This document shows positions 9,014 to 18,831 of a stretch of 64,000 nt of DNA, in pieces. The position numbers and the translations under genes are program-made. Below the pieces are notes generated by a model. It ran no database searches and was not told where the DNA came from. It saw only the letters and a list, made by a program, of their open reading frames with translations. Source of the stretch: Actinomycetota bacterium (GTDB lineage Bacteria > Actinomycetota > Actinomycetes > S36-B12); contig JAUXVJ010000024.1 of the NCBI GenBank assembly GCA_030684515.1, forward strand, positions 351,663-415,662, given 5' to 3'. How positions within the stretch are numbered: position 1 is the stretch's first letter; each line of letters opens with the position of its first letter.

Positions 9014-9036
9014 GTGAGGTTCCCGAATTCGATGAA

Positions 9037-9741
9037 TTACCGGCGCAGCTTCTCCTTGAACGTGGTGGGCAACTCCGGGGCCGAGACGTCATAGATCGTG
9101 GCTTTGCGTTTGAGGAGCGCCCGAGTGACCTGAGCCTTGAGCTCGGCCTGTTCGATGCTTCCCCAGCGCACGATCGCCGAGGATTTCAAGGTCAGCGCGA
9201 CATCGTCGCGCGTGGTCGCCTTCAGTGAGACAACCTTCTGTCGAATGTCATCGGGAAGGCTGGTGAGCACTCCCATCGCTGCGACCAGGCCGAGGTCCTC
9301 CGCATGCACGATAGGAAGTCCCGACGGAACCACTGCGACTGGAGTGAAGGCGACTCCTGCTGCGTCCACAACAGTGCCGTCGCTGCGCGTGGCAATTGCA
9401 GTGCGAGGGGTCACAGCAATGACGACCTCATGCGGCCAGCCACGTCGAACATCGATGTGATCGATCCAGCCGATAGTTGACAGGTGTTGGGCAATCGCAT
9501 CAGTGTCCAGCTGCGCCAGCGGAACCCCGAGCGGCACGCTTGCGGTGTTGTGCACTTCGCGGGCGGCTGCTCCGTCAACGCCCACGACCGTTACTGAGTC
9601 GGCAGTCAGCAACGACGAGAACCAGATCATCCAAGCCAGAGCGAGCAATGCCAGCGCCACGAAGATGCCAATGATGACGCGCAGACGTCGACGCGGACCG
9701 CGCGCCCGGTGGCGATCAAGCTCGACAACGGGCGGCGTCAT
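9037..9741 (-). CDS. ftsQ: Cell division protein FtsQ (POTRA domain)
   Basis: Bitopic septal protein of the FtsQ-FtsB-FtsL complex. It has 234 residues: a basic cytoplasmic N-terminus (RHRARGPRRR), one membrane segment at about 22-46, a POTRA domain beginning near DSVTVVGVDGA, then the FtsQ beta domain. The ATG at 9741 overlaps the murC stop (ATGA), so it is translated as part of the mur operon; a 164-nt gap then precedes ftsZ. Confidence 0.93.
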   Translation of the reverse strand: MTPPVVELDRHRARGPRRRLRVIIGIFVALALLALAWMIWFSSLLTADSVTVVGVDGAAAREVHNTASVPLGVPLAQLDTDAIAQHLSTIGWIDHIDVRRGWPHEVVIAVTPRTAIATRSDGTVVDAAGVAFTPVAVVPSGLPIVHAEDLGLVAAMGVLTSLPDDIRQKVVSLKATTRDDVALTLKSSAIVRWGSIEQAELKAQVTRALLKRKATIYDVSAPELPTTFKEKLRR

Positions 9742-11123
9742 GCGCGTTCCGCCAGCAATTCAAGGACTTCTGCGCCGAGCAAGCCGATATCCCCGGCCCC
9801 CAAGGTCATGATCAAATCGCCCGAGCGCGAGCGCGACGCAAGTTCGCCAGCCACGGCAGACCAGGACGGTTCGAAATGCACTTGACCTGCTGGCAAGGGC
9901 ACCTTGGAGGCCATCGTCTGGCCGCTTGCTCCAGGGATTGGCGTCTCCCCCGGTGCATAGACCTCAAGGACAACGACCTCATCGGCCAAGCCCAGAGCCG
10001 CACCGAATTCAGTCATGAAGTGGGCGGTCCGGTAGTAGTGGTGCGCCTGGAAAGCGACGATCAGTCGGCCTTCACCGACGACATCGCGAGCCGCGCGCAG
10101 CGTTGCGTCGATCTCAGTCGGGTGGTGGGCGTAGTCGTCAAAGACTCGCACGCCGTCGGCCTCGCCCTTGAAATCAAATCGGCGACGGGTTCCACTGAAC
10201 TCCGCCAACCCAAGGATCAGTTGCTGGGTGTCAAAGCCCAGCCCAATGCCAGTGACCAACGCGGCCAGGGAATTCAGGGCGTTGTGCATGCCCGGGACCT
10301 GCAAGCTCACAGTCCCGATGCGCGTGCCTTCGTCATCCACGGAGTACTCCCAACCGCGGCCCACAAGTCGCGGCTCGACAAGTTGATAACGAGAGTCAGG
10401 GCTGGTGCCGTACGTGCGCACATCCACCCCCAGCGCGGCAGCGCTGCTGGCCAGGCGCCGACCTCCCTCGTCATCAATGCAGATGGTGACGAATCCTTGA
10501 TTGGCATGCACATTGCAGGCGAAGTCCAAGAAGCCCTGCTCGATAGCAGCCAGATTTCCCCAATGGTTCAAATGGTCGGCCTCGACATTGGTCACGATTG
10601 CAGCCACGGCCGCCAACTGAAGGAAAGCACCATCACTTTCATCTGCTTCCACGACGAATATCTCGCCACTGCCCAGATGCGCATTGGCGCCGGTCTCATT
10701 GAGCTCGCTGCCAATGGCGAAGGATGGATCGGCGCCGCAATGCTGCAGCGCGACAGTCAGCATGGAAGTCGTCGTGGTCTTTCCGTGCGTGCCGGACACC
10801 GCCACTCCTCGACTGCCGGTCATCACTGCGACCAAAGCGTCAGCACGCGTGAGTTCAGGAATGCCACGCTCCTGAGCCGCACGCCTCTCAGCATTGCTTT
10901 CCGGAATCGCTGTGGAGAACACCAAGGTGTCGACCCCATCGAGCCAATCACCTGAGTGCCCAATGTGCACGTGAACGCCAATCGCGCGAAGCGAATCGAT
11001 GCGTCGAGAATCCTTGGCGTCGCTGCCAGAGACACTCGCGCCCTGCGCAATCAGGATGCGAGCGATACCCGACATTCCGGCCCCGCCGATACCGACGATG
11101 AAGACATGTCCCAACTCGCTCAC
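9738..11123 (-). CDS. murC: UDP-N-acetylmuramate--L-alanine ligase
   Basis: Cytoplasmic ATP-dependent ligase adding the first L-Ala of the peptidoglycan stem peptide. It has 461 residues, with an N-terminal Rossmann-like UDP-binding loop (GIGGAGMSGIA), the Mur ligase ATP loop GTHGKTTTT and a C-terminal domain with DDYAHHPTE. It overlaps murG upstream and ftsQ downstream by 4 nt each. Confidence 0.96.
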   Translation of the reverse strand: MSELGHVFIVGIGGAGMSGIARILIAQGASVSGSDAKDSRRIDSLRAIGVHVHIGHSGDWLDGVDTLVFSTAIPESNAERRAAQERGIPELTRADALVAVMTGSRGVAVSGTHGKTTTTSMLTVALQHCGADPSFAIGSELNETGANAHLGSGEIFVVEADESDGAFLQLAAVAAIVTNVEADHLNHWGNLAAIEQGFLDFACNVHANQGFVTICIDDEGGRRLASSAAALGVDVRTYGTSPDSRYQLVEPRLVGRGWEYSVDDEGTRIGTVSLQVPGMHNALNSLAALVTGIGLGFDTQQLILGLAEFSGTRRRFDFKGEADGVRVFDDYAHHPTEIDATLRAARDVVGEGRLIVAFQAHHYYRTAHFMTEFGAALGLADEVVVLEVYAPGETPIPGASGQTMASKVPLPAGQVHFEPSWSAVAGELASRSRSGDLIMTLGAGDIGLLGAEVLELLAERA

Positions 11124-12223
11124 AGGGCATCTTCTCCCGTGCGGGCTCGGCGTTGATGAGCCACCCTGAGTACGGCGACGGCGAGGCGCTGTGCTGCATC
11201 GCGGACACCAACGCTTTGCGCTGCCGTGCCCATCCGCAGCAACTGATCGGGGCTGTGAATAAGCGATGTCACGGATTCCAGCAAGCGATCTGGCGTCAAC
11301 TCCTCGTTGTCGATCAACAGGCCACCGCCAACCTGCACCACGGTGAGGGCGTTGACTCGCTGCTCACCATTGCCGATGGGAAGCGGGACGAAGATCGTTG
11401 GAAGGCCAATGGCCGCGACTTCCGCAACAGTCATCGCGCCTGCGCGGGTGATCGCCAGATCAGCTGCTGCATAGGCCTGATCCATGCGGTCGATATACGG
11501 CAGTGGCACGTACCCGGCTTGGGCGTCTGGAGCCTGGTTCTTCGGACCATAGCCATGCAGGACCTGCACACCCGATGCAAGCAGCCGTGGCAGCGCTTGC
11601 GCCAGGGACTCGTTGATGTGCTGAGCGCCTTGCGAACCGCCAAAGACAAGCAGCACGGGTCCGGTGGGTGACAGTCCAAATCCCGCGCGAGCAGCTTGGT
11701 CAGAATCCGCACGATCAAGGTGCACGATCGATTGACGCAACGGCAGGCTCATCGGCACACCCGGAAGGCTGCCCGGCACCGTCACATAGACCTCAGTCGC
11801 ATAACGAGCCCCGACGCGATTGGCCAGGCCAGCTTTGGCGTTGGCCTCGTGGATGATCAGGTCGTATCCAAGTTTCTTGGCAGCACGATAGGTCGGCAGC
11901 GCCGCGTAGCCCCCAAACCCCACGATCACATCCGGCGTGATCTCCTGCAGATGCGCAACTGCCTGCTTGGTGGCAGCAGACACTTTGGGCACCAGCTTCA
12001 GCAGATCTGTGGAGATCCGGCGGGGCATCACTACTGCCGGCACGGTCTTCAATGCGTAACCCCTGGATGGAACAAGCGAGGTCTCCAAGCCGTGATCACC
12101 GCCGATGATCGTCACGACAACTTCCGGATCTTCGCCTACCAATGCGTCGGCCAGATTCAGGGCCGGCTCTATATGGCCGGCCGTTCCCCCCGCTGCGAGC
12201 ACAACATGAATCGCCCGGCTCAT
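11120..12223 (-). CDS. murG: UDP-GlcNAc:lipid I N-acetylglucosaminyltransferase
   Basis: Membrane-associated GT28 enzyme converting lipid I to lipid II. It has 367 residues. The N-terminal glycine loop AAGGTAGHIEPAL and the C-terminal donor-site GGSQGAQ and ITRAGAMTVAE segments are diagnostic. It overlaps ftsW and murC by 4 nt on either side in the cluster. Confidence 0.96.
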   Translation of the reverse strand: MSRAIHVVLAAGGTAGHIEPALNLADALVGEDPEVVVTIIGGDHGLETSLVPSRGYALKTVPAVVMPRRISTDLLKLVPKVSAATKQAVAHLQEITPDVIVGFGGYAALPTYRAAKKLGYDLIIHEANAKAGLANRVGARYATEVYVTVPGSLPGVPMSLPLRQSIVHLDRADSDQAARAGFGLSPTGPVLLVFGGSQGAQHINESLAQALPRLLASGVQVLHGYGPKNQAPDAQAGYVPLPYIDRMDQAYAAADLAITRAGAMTVAEVAAIGLPTIFVPLPIGNGEQRVNALTVVQVGGGLLIDNEELTPDRLLESVTSLIHSPDQLLRMGTAAQSVGVRDAAQRLAVAVLRVAHQRRARTGEDAL

Positions 12224-13419
12224 CGCCTGGCCAGCGAGCGAGCGGTTGCTCGGCGTCGCAGGGTTTGTCTGGCGCCAGGCTCATTGCGGGCAAAGGCAAG
12301 CAGCATGCCGATAGCCGCGAGGGTAGGAATGAGGGAGGAGCCGCCGTACGAAACAAACGGCAAAGGCACTCCGGTGATCGGAAGCAAGCCGAGCACTGCG
12401 CCGATATTGACGATGGCCTGCACCACAATCCAGGAGCCCACGCCTGCTGAAGCCAGGCGGACGAAAGGATCCGAAGTCGTACGGGTCAGCCGGAACACAG
12501 CGAAGGCAAGCACAGCAAACAGGATCAACACGCTGAGAGTGCCGATCAGGCCCAGCTCTTCACCGATGACAGAAAAGATGAAGTCGGTATGCGCTTCAGG
12601 AAGTGCGCCCCACTTCTCTCGACTTGCGCCGAGCCCGACGCCAAGCACACCGCCGGTCCCCAGTGCGTAGTGGCCTTGAGTCAGTTGCCAGCCCACGCCA
12701 AGTGGATCGCTGCCCGGGTTCAACCACGAGGTGAACCGTTCCATTCGATATGGGGCTGCCAGAGTCAGCACCCACACGCCGAGAATGCCTGCTCCTGCGA
12801 AACTGGCGAAGAACTTCCAGTGCGCTCCAGCAGCAAACAGCATTCCGCAGGTGATCGCAGCAAGCATCAAAGTGTTGCCGAAGTCACCTTCAAGCAAGAC
12901 CAGCACCATGAAGAGTCCAGCAACTGGCAAGAGCGGTATGAGCAACTGCTTGAGGTTCGCGTGGTAGTGCTCCTTGCGCGCCAATTGGTCAGCACCCCAG
13001 ACAACCAAGGCGAACTTGGCGAACTCTGAAGGTTGAACGCGGAATGGCCCAAAGAGCTCAATCCAATTGCGCTGGCCAGCGACCGAAACACCGACGATGA
13101 GCACTGCTATCAGGAGCACGATGGCCACTAGGAAGATCCACCGCGCTGTCCCGCGCCAGAATTGCACTGACACTCGAGCGGTGAAGTACAAGCCGATCAA
13201 GCCGATCACACCGAACAGGGCCTGCCGTTGAGCAAGGGTGTATGAACTTCCGAAGATCCGATAGCTCTCAATGCTCGAAGCCGAGAGCACCATGACCAAG
13301 CCCAGCAGCAATAGCAGGACCGAGGATCCGCCGATCAAGTAATAGGTGCTGAGCGGATGGCCCAGCAGGTACTTCACCCGACTTTGCCTGGCTGGTCGCC
13401 TCGTGGTGGTGTCACTCAT
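12220..13419 (-). CDS. ftsW: SEDS-family peptidoglycan glycosyltransferase FtsW
   Basis: Integral-membrane lipid II polymerase of the divisome, partner of the class B PBP encoded by ftsI in the same cluster. It has 399 residues and about ten hydrophobic segments. The extracellular loop with RWTSWL-like RFTSWLNPGSDPLG and the PFVSYGGSS signature near the C-terminus identify SEDS proteins. The C-terminal tail is basic. The ATG overlaps the murD stop. Confidence 0.95.
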   Translation of the reverse strand: MSDTTTRRPARQSRVKYLLGHPLSTYYLIGGSSVLLLLLGLVMVLSASSIESYRIFGSSYTLAQRQALFGVIGLIGLYFTARVSVQFWRGTARWIFLVAIVLLIAVLIVGVSVAGQRNWIELFGPFRVQPSEFAKFALVVWGADQLARKEHYHANLKQLLIPLLPVAGLFMVLVLLEGDFGNTLMLAAITCGMLFAAGAHWKFFASFAGAGILGVWVLTLAAPYRMERFTSWLNPGSDPLGVGWQLTQGHYALGTGGVLGVGLGASREKWGALPEAHTDFIFSVIGEELGLIGTLSVLILFAVLAFAVFRLTRTTSDPFVRLASAGVGSWIVVQAIVNIGAVLGLLPITGVPLPFVSYGGSSLIPTLAAIGMLLAFARNEPGARQTLRRRATARSLARR

Positions 13420-14846
13420 GACTGGGCCCCGCTGATTGCCAGCACAGCGTCAGCGAACAGGTCACCGCGCTGTGCATAGTCACGGAACATGTCCCAGGAG
13501 GCGCATCCGGGAGCCAGCAGGACGGTGTCGCCCTCGTGCGCAAACGAGCGCGCGGCAGCGACAGCTTCAACCATGGCATCAGTCTCTGTGCGATCGAGGA
13601 TTTTCACGGGTACCTGCGGCGCGTGTCGCTTCAATGCTTCAGCAATGAGTTCGCGATCGACCCCCAGCAGCACGACTCCGCGCAATCGCGATGCAGACTC
13701 GATCACCAGTTCATCGAAATCCTGACCCTTTGCCATTCCGCCCGCGATCCACACGATTGAGCGATAGGCGTGTAGAGACGTGCTCGCAGCATGGGTATTG
13801 GTTGCCTTGGAGTCATCGATGTACGTCACACCATCAACGGTCGCCACCGTTGCAATCCGATGTCCCGCAGGAGTGAAGTACTGCAATCCTGCCCGCACTG
13901 CCACCGCTGGGACACCGAATGCGCGAGCAAGGGCTGCGGCTGCCAATGCGTTTGCGATGTTGTGCGGAGCGTTGGGCTGCACATCCGAAGTGACCGCAAG
14001 TTCTTGAGCAGCCTCACGCCGATTGTCAACGAATGCGCGATCGACCATGAGATCCTCGACAACCCCGAGCATGGATACATCGGGAATGCCAAGGGTGAAG
14101 CCAATGGCACGACAGCCCTCTATTACTTCTGCTTCCTGGACCATGCGCAGAGTCACTGCGTCATCAGCATTGAATACCGCAGCAATCTGTGTGCGCTCAT
14201 AGATGCGGGCCTTCGCTGAGATATACGCCTCCAGACTGCCGAAGTGATCAATGTGATCGTCAGCAACATTCAGACACACAGCTGCGAAGGGACTGATGGA
14301 GTTGATGAATGGCAGCTGCGGGGCACCGACTTCCACCGCAATGACATCAAGTTCCTCATGCATCACCACATCGATCAGCGAGTGGCCGATATTCCCAGCG
14401 GAGGCTGTTCGCAGACCGGCTGCGGAAAGCATCGACTCCAGCATCAAAGTAGTGGTGGTCTTGCCGTTGGTGCCTGTCACGACGAGCCAAGGAGCAGCGC
14501 CTTCGGCTGCACGCAAACGCCAAGCGAGCTCAAGCTCTCCCCACACCGGCACTTCCTGCGCGAGTGCCGCTTGAATCAACGGCGCGCTCGGGCGCATTCC
14601 GGGAGACACGACCAGCAGGTCACTTGGCGGCAATTGGCCGTCGTGCCCCAGTAGCACTGTTACCCCGATGACATCCAGGACATCCGCACGCTCACGTTGC
14701 GGTTGGCCGTCTGCAGAGTCGACCAGAGTCACGCGCGCGCCAATTTGGGCAAGTGCATCGGCTGCTGCAAAGCCCGCAATCCCAATGCCAGCAACCGTTA
14801 CGCGTACATCGGACCAGTCCGAGTCTCGTGTGAGCGCGTCAATCAC
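13416..14846 (-). CDS. murD: UDP-N-acetylmuramoyl-L-alanine--D-glutamate ligase
   Basis: Adds D-Glu to UDP-MurNAc-L-Ala. It is 476 residues from the GTG at 14846, whose GTGA overlaps the mraY stop. The reading frame is open for a further 110 codons upstream, but those bases are mraY coding sequence in another frame. The N-terminal nucleotide-binding loop is VAGIGIAGFAAADAL, the ATP loop GTNGKTTTT, and the conserved YIDDSKATNTHA segment is present. Confidence 0.95.
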   Translation of the reverse strand: MIDALTRDSDWSDVRVTVAGIGIAGFAAADALAQIGARVTLVDSADGQPQRERADVLDVIGVTVLLGHDGQLPPSDLLVVSPGMRPSAPLIQAALAQEVPVWGELELAWRLRAAEGAAPWLVVTGTNGKTTTTLMLESMLSAAGLRTASAGNIGHSLIDVVMHEELDVIAVEVGAPQLPFINSISPFAAVCLNVADDHIDHFGSLEAYISAKARIYERTQIAAVFNADDAVTLRMVQEAEVIEGCRAIGFTLGIPDVSMLGVVEDLMVDRAFVDNRREAAQELAVTSDVQPNAPHNIANALAAAALARAFGVPAVAVRAGLQYFTPAGHRIATVATVDGVTYIDDSKATNTHAASTSLHAYRSIVWIAGGMAKGQDFDELVIESASRLRGVVLLGVDRELIAEALKRHAPQVPVKILDRTETDAMVEAVAAARSFAHEGDTVLLAPGCASWDMFRDYAQRGDLFADAVLAISGAQS

Positions 14847-15913
14847 GAACGAACCCACTCGGCATAGAAAAGGCCAATGCCTGCGCCGATACACAGCCCA
14901 TGGATCACCCAGAAGCGCACGACAATTTGAATCTCGGGCCAGCCAAGCATTTCGAAGTGGTGATGCAAGGGAGCCATGCGCAGCACTCGACGCCCGGTCA
15001 ATTTGAACGATCCGACCTGGGCGATCACCGATAGCGTGGTGATCAGGAACAGTCCAGCAAGCAAGGGCAGCAGGAGCTCGGTGCGGCTCAGGATCGCAAG
15101 GGCCGCGATCGCTCCACCAAGGGCGAGCGATCCGGTGTCGCCCATGAAGATGCGCGCGGGTGAGGTGTTCCACCAAAGGAATCCAAAGCTTGCACCGGCC
15201 AAGGCGGCCGCGATCACTGCAAGATCCAGGGGGCTCACCGTTGAATAGCAGGTGGCGGCTACTGAATCACTGAATGCGCAGTTCTGCCCGTATTGCCAGA
15301 CGGTGATGATCACATAGGCGATGAAGGTCATGATCGATGCGCCGATTGCCAGCCCATCCAGACCGTCGGTCAGGTTGACGCCATTGGTCGTTGCGGTGAC
15401 CAGAAACCAGACCCACAGCAGAAACAGGCCAAGGGGAAGGACGATCGCCGTATCGCGAACGAAGGAAATGGCCATTGACGCTGGCGATTCGCCGTCCTGA
15501 GTGAACTGAAGCGAGAGCCAGGCAAAGCTCACAGCAACAACAGCCTGACCGATCAGCTTGGTGCGAGCACGCAAACCCGTGCTGCGCTGCTTGAAGATCT
15601 TCAAGTAATCATCAGCCACACCGACAAGACCCAAGCCGACCATGAGGTACATGACGAGCATCGCTGACGGCGTGATGGGGCGCCAGGTAAGCAAGTGAGT
15701 CAGGAAATATCCGGCGACAACGCCGAAGATGATCGCCACGCCGCCCATGGAGGGGGTGCCGCGCTTGCTCTCGTGATCGGGGTAGAGCTCACCCTCAGCT
15801 GAGACACGGATGGCCTGCGAATACCCGTGCTTGGCAAGGATGCGGATGAGCAGGGGGGTTCCGATGAGCGTGACCATCGTGGCGATGGTCATGGAAATCA
15901 CGACCAGTCTCAT
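14843..15913 (-). CDS. mraY: Phospho-N-acetylmuramoyl-pentapeptide transferase
   Basis: Polytopic enzyme that makes lipid I from UDP-MurNAc-pentapeptide and undecaprenyl phosphate. It is 356 residues from the ATG at 15913, which overlaps the murF stop; the open frame further upstream is murF sequence read out of frame. The Mg-binding VADDYLKIF, NLTDGLDGL and HHHFE motifs are all present, with about ten membrane segments. Confidence 0.95.
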   Translation of the reverse strand: MRLVVISMTIATMVTLIGTPLLIRILAKHGYSQAIRVSAEGELYPDHESKRGTPSMGGVAIIFGVVAGYFLTHLLTWRPITPSAMLVMYLMVGLGLVGVADDYLKIFKQRSTGLRARTKLIGQAVVAVSFAWLSLQFTQDGESPASMAISFVRDTAIVLPLGLFLLWVWFLVTATTNGVNLTDGLDGLAIGASIMTFIAYVIITVWQYGQNCAFSDSVAATCYSTVSPLDLAVIAAALAGASFGFLWWNTSPARIFMGDTGSLALGGAIAALAILSRTELLLPLLAGLFLITTLSVIAQVGSFKLTGRRVLRMAPLHHHFEMLGWPEIQIVVRFWVIHGLCIGAGIGLFYAEWVRS

Positions 15914-17292
15914 TGGGAATCCCGCTCTCCGAGTGCAGTTGCAAGCCGCTCGAGTCCAATTCCGCGCGAAGCTTTGATCAGCACGATATCGGTGGGTCGG
16001 ACTTCTGCCGAAAGCAGCGCAATCGCGGCCGGCACATCGGGGACCCAATCGGCCTGGCCAAGCCAGTTGACTTCTGCCTTGGCCTCATCGAGCGTCACTT
16101 TCGTGGCAGGCCCAATACAGAGCAGACGTGAGACTTGGGCCGCAGCTGCAAGCTTGCCCACCAGCGCGTGCTCGGCGTGAGATCGATCGCCTAGTTCGAG
16201 CATCTCCCCCAAGACAGCCCATCGGCGACGATCGGTTCCCATGGCGGACAAGGTTCTCAGGGCAGCAGCCATGGACTCGGGATTGGCGTTGTATGCGTCA
16301 TTGACAATCGTCACATCCTCGGTCGTGACGGTTACTTCCATTCTCCAGCGGCTGCTGATCACAGCCGCGGACAGTCGCTCGGCGATCTGCTCGATTGGCA
16401 TGCCCAGCCCATAGGCGACAGCTGCGACGGCAAGAGCATTGTCGACGAAATGCTCACCCAGGATCTTCAGCGAGACTTCGACTCGGTGATCGTCCATCAG
16501 CAAAGCGAAGGAGGCGCGCGCCTGATCATCGAGCTGCACCGCTTGCGCCCGCACATCACATGCATCTGAGCGGCCGAAGTACACCACTCGAGCGGCTGTG
16601 CGAGAAGACTGCTCGCGCACGAGCGCGTCATCGCCATTGACGATGGCAACTCCGGTGGCAGGGAGTGAGGCGATGAGCTCGCCCTTGGCTCGTGCGACTT
16701 CACTTCGGCTGCCAAGCAGCCCCAGATGGGCAGAGCCGACATTGAGCAGCACGCCGATCTGCGGAGTCGCGATCTGACAGAGCAGTTCGATGTGACCCAG
16801 CCCGCGCATGCCCATCTCCAGGATGAGGAAGCGCGTGGACTCATCAGCGCGGAATATCGTCAGCGGTACGCCGACTTCAGTGTTGAGCGAGCCTTGTGGC
16901 GCAACGGTGGTGCCAAGACTCTGGAGCACTGAGGCCAGGAGATCCTTTGTTGAGGTCTTCCCACTGGAAGCAGTGATGGCGATGACCACACAATTGGTGA
17001 GTTGCTGGCGAACATGCTGAGCGAGCATCCCCATGGCAACAACGCTGTTCTCGACCACGATGCAAGGAACGCTGAGCACTCGTTCGCTGAGCACCACGGC
17101 GGCGCCTGCCGCGATCGCTGACTCAGCGAAGTCGTGACCATCAACGCGTTCGCCTGGAATCGCGACATACATTGCCCCGGCGCTGACTTCCCGCGAATCG
17201 ACTACGACATTGAGAACTGCGTCTTGGGCGTGTGTGCCGTGTACTTCACCTGCGACGATCGCGGCTATCTCGCCCACGTTCAGCTTGATCAT
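15910..17292 (-). CDS. murF: UDP-N-acetylmuramoyl-tripeptide--D-Ala-D-Ala ligase
   Basis: Completes the UDP-MurNAc-pentapeptide by adding D-Ala-D-Ala. It has 460 residues with the ATP loop SSGKTSTKDL in place of the more common GSNGKTTTK, a mild variant. The NDAYNANPESM segment is typical of MurF. The ATG at 17292 overlaps the murE stop (ATGA). No ddl gene is in the cluster, so D-Ala-D-Ala must come from elsewhere. Confidence 0.94.
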   Translation of the reverse strand: MIKLNVGEIAAIVAGEVHGTHAQDAVLNVVVDSREVSAGAMYVAIPGERVDGHDFAESAIAAGAAVVLSERVLSVPCIVVENSVVAMGMLAQHVRQQLTNCVVIAITASSGKTSTKDLLASVLQSLGTTVAPQGSLNTEVGVPLTIFRADESTRFLILEMGMRGLGHIELLCQIATPQIGVLLNVGSAHLGLLGSRSEVARAKGELIASLPATGVAIVNGDDALVREQSSRTAARVVYFGRSDACDVRAQAVQLDDQARASFALLMDDHRVEVSLKILGEHFVDNALAVAAVAYGLGMPIEQIAERLSAAVISSRWRMEVTVTTEDVTIVNDAYNANPESMAAALRTLSAMGTDRRRWAVLGEMLELGDRSHAEHALVGKLAAAAQVSRLLCIGPATKVTLDEAKAEVNWLGQADWVPDVPAAIALLSAEVRPTDIVLIKASRGIGLERLATALGERDSQ

Positions 17293-18827
17293 GAGCGTGC
17301 ACCTTCACGAGCAGAGAGCGCTTGTGCAAGTTCAACTCGATCATCGAAGGGCAGGACGGTGCCTGCGATCTCCTGACCTTGTTCGTGACCCTTGCCGAGC
17401 ACGAGTACCACGTCGCCAGGCGTCGCCAACTGCACCGCGCGCTGGATTGCCTCCTTGCGAGGCCCGACTTCAAGCACCACCGCCCCATTGACAGCAGACA
17501 AGGCGCGAGCGCCTTCAAGCACTGAAGCGCGAATCGCAGCGGGATCCTCTGATCTTGGATTGTCATCGGTGACGATCACCAGATCTGCCAGGCGCGCAGC
17601 CATGGCTCCCATCAAGGGTCTCTTCACAACGTCACGATCTCCACCCGCGCCCACGACGACGATGATGTGCCCCTCGGTGAGTTCTCGCACCGCTGTGACC
17701 ACTCGCCCGATGGCGTCCGGCGTATGCGCGTAGTCAACGAAACTGGAGATATCCGTTGATCCGGCGTCACCTGCGACCGCCTGCAGCCGCCCTGGTACCT
17801 GCACCCGGCTCAAAGCATCTGCCGCCACGGCAGCCGAGATGCCGATGCGATCCAGCAGTGCAATTGCAAGCGCTGCGTTGGCGCGATTGAAGGCACCTGG
17901 CAGTGCGAGCGCCAAAGGAGTTCGCTCCCCGCTCGGTGACTGCACGAGCCATCCGCCTTCACCATTGGCCACAACAGTCCAGTCGGCGTGCTTGCCACTA
18001 ATAGATACCGTTGCCATAGGAATTGTCACGAGCTTCGCAAGCCGCTCACCCCACGCGTCATCGATGCAGACAACTGCGAAGTCCGCGTGCTCTGAGGTGA
18101 AGAGCAGGCGCTTGGCGTCAAAGTAGGCATCCATCGTTCCGTGGTAGTCCAGATGGTCTTGAGTCAGATTCGCGAATCCAACTGCTGCGAAGCGCAGACC
18201 TGCGACACGGTGTTCAACCATCGCATGGCTGGACACTTCCATCGCAGCACCGGCAACGCCTCGCTCTCGCATAGATGCGAGCAGTGCATGAATTGTGCTG
18301 GACTCAGGCGTTGTGCGCAGCGACGCGATCTCTTCGGTGCCGATGCGAACGCCGGTCGTGCCGATGAATCCCGTCGACATTCCTGATGCGCGCATTCCAG
18401 CTTCAACCATGCTCGCAACCGTTGTCTTGCCGTTGGTCCCCGTGACGCCGACCAACTGCACTTGCTCGGCATTGCCTGAATAGATGGCGCGGGCGATGAA
18501 TCCCAGCCACGACCGAGCCTGATCAAGCACCAGCACCGGCACTTCAGCGAAAGACTCTCCAGATGACTGCCAACTTGCCCAGCCCTCGTCGTCGGTGAGC
18601 AGGGCCACCGCACCATTGCGCAGTGCTTCTGTCGCATGCACGATGCCGTGTTCACGGTGGCCGGCCAATGCCGCAAAGAGATCACCCGAGCGAATCAATC
18701 GAGAGTCCAATTCGACTCCCCCAACGAGGACAGCGGCTGATCCGTGCAGAACAACTGCCGAGGGGACTACCTGCTGGAGAGCCCCAAGCACAACGGGTGC
18801 CGAATGGGGTCGAGGGCCTTGTTCCAC
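17289..18827 (-). CDS. murE: UDP-N-acetylmuramoyl-L-alanyl-D-glutamate--meso-diaminopimelate ligase
   Basis: Adds the third stem-peptide residue. It has 512 residues. The ATP loop is GTNGKTTVASM, and the substrate-selecting motif reads DNPR (in VTDDNPRSEDP), which in this family specifies meso-diaminopimelate rather than L-lysine, so the wall is predicted to be DAP type. The start is a GTG at 18827, 4 nt past the ftsI stop. Confidence 0.95.
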   Translation of the reverse strand: MEQGPRPHSAPVVLGALQQVVPSAVVLHGSAAVLVGGVELDSRLIRSGDLFAALAGHREHGIVHATEALRNGAVALLTDDEGWASWQSSGESFAEVPVLVLDQARSWLGFIARAIYSGNAEQVQLVGVTGTNGKTTVASMVEAGMRASGMSTGFIGTTGVRIGTEEIASLRTTPESSTIHALLASMRERGVAGAAMEVSSHAMVEHRVAGLRFAAVGFANLTQDHLDYHGTMDAYFDAKRLLFTSEHADFAVVCIDDAWGERLAKLVTIPMATVSISGKHADWTVVANGEGGWLVQSPSGERTPLALALPGAFNRANAALAIALLDRIGISAAVAADALSRVQVPGRLQAVAGDAGSTDISSFVDYAHTPDAIGRVVTAVRELTEGHIIVVVGAGGDRDVVKRPLMGAMAARLADLVIVTDDNPRSEDPAAIRASVLEGARALSAVNGAVVLEVGPRKEAIQRAVQLATPGDVVLVLGKGHEQGQEIAGTVLPFDDRVELAQALSAREGARS

Positions 18828-18831
18828 GTGC

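Noticed and set aside
9876-10955. Long open frame on the plus strand, antisense to murC
   Set aside because: It is the mirror of a clear murC gene, has no recognisable domain and odd composition; GC-rich genes often leave the opposite strand open.
11696-12670. Plus-strand frame of over 300 codons antisense to murG and ftsW
   Set aside because: No start signal or family similarity; both genes on the minus strand are certain.
14847-15176. Upstream extension of murD by 110 codons
   Set aside because: The extension is mraY coding sequence read in another frame; the GTG at 14846 in a GTGA overlap gives the correct MurD N-terminus.
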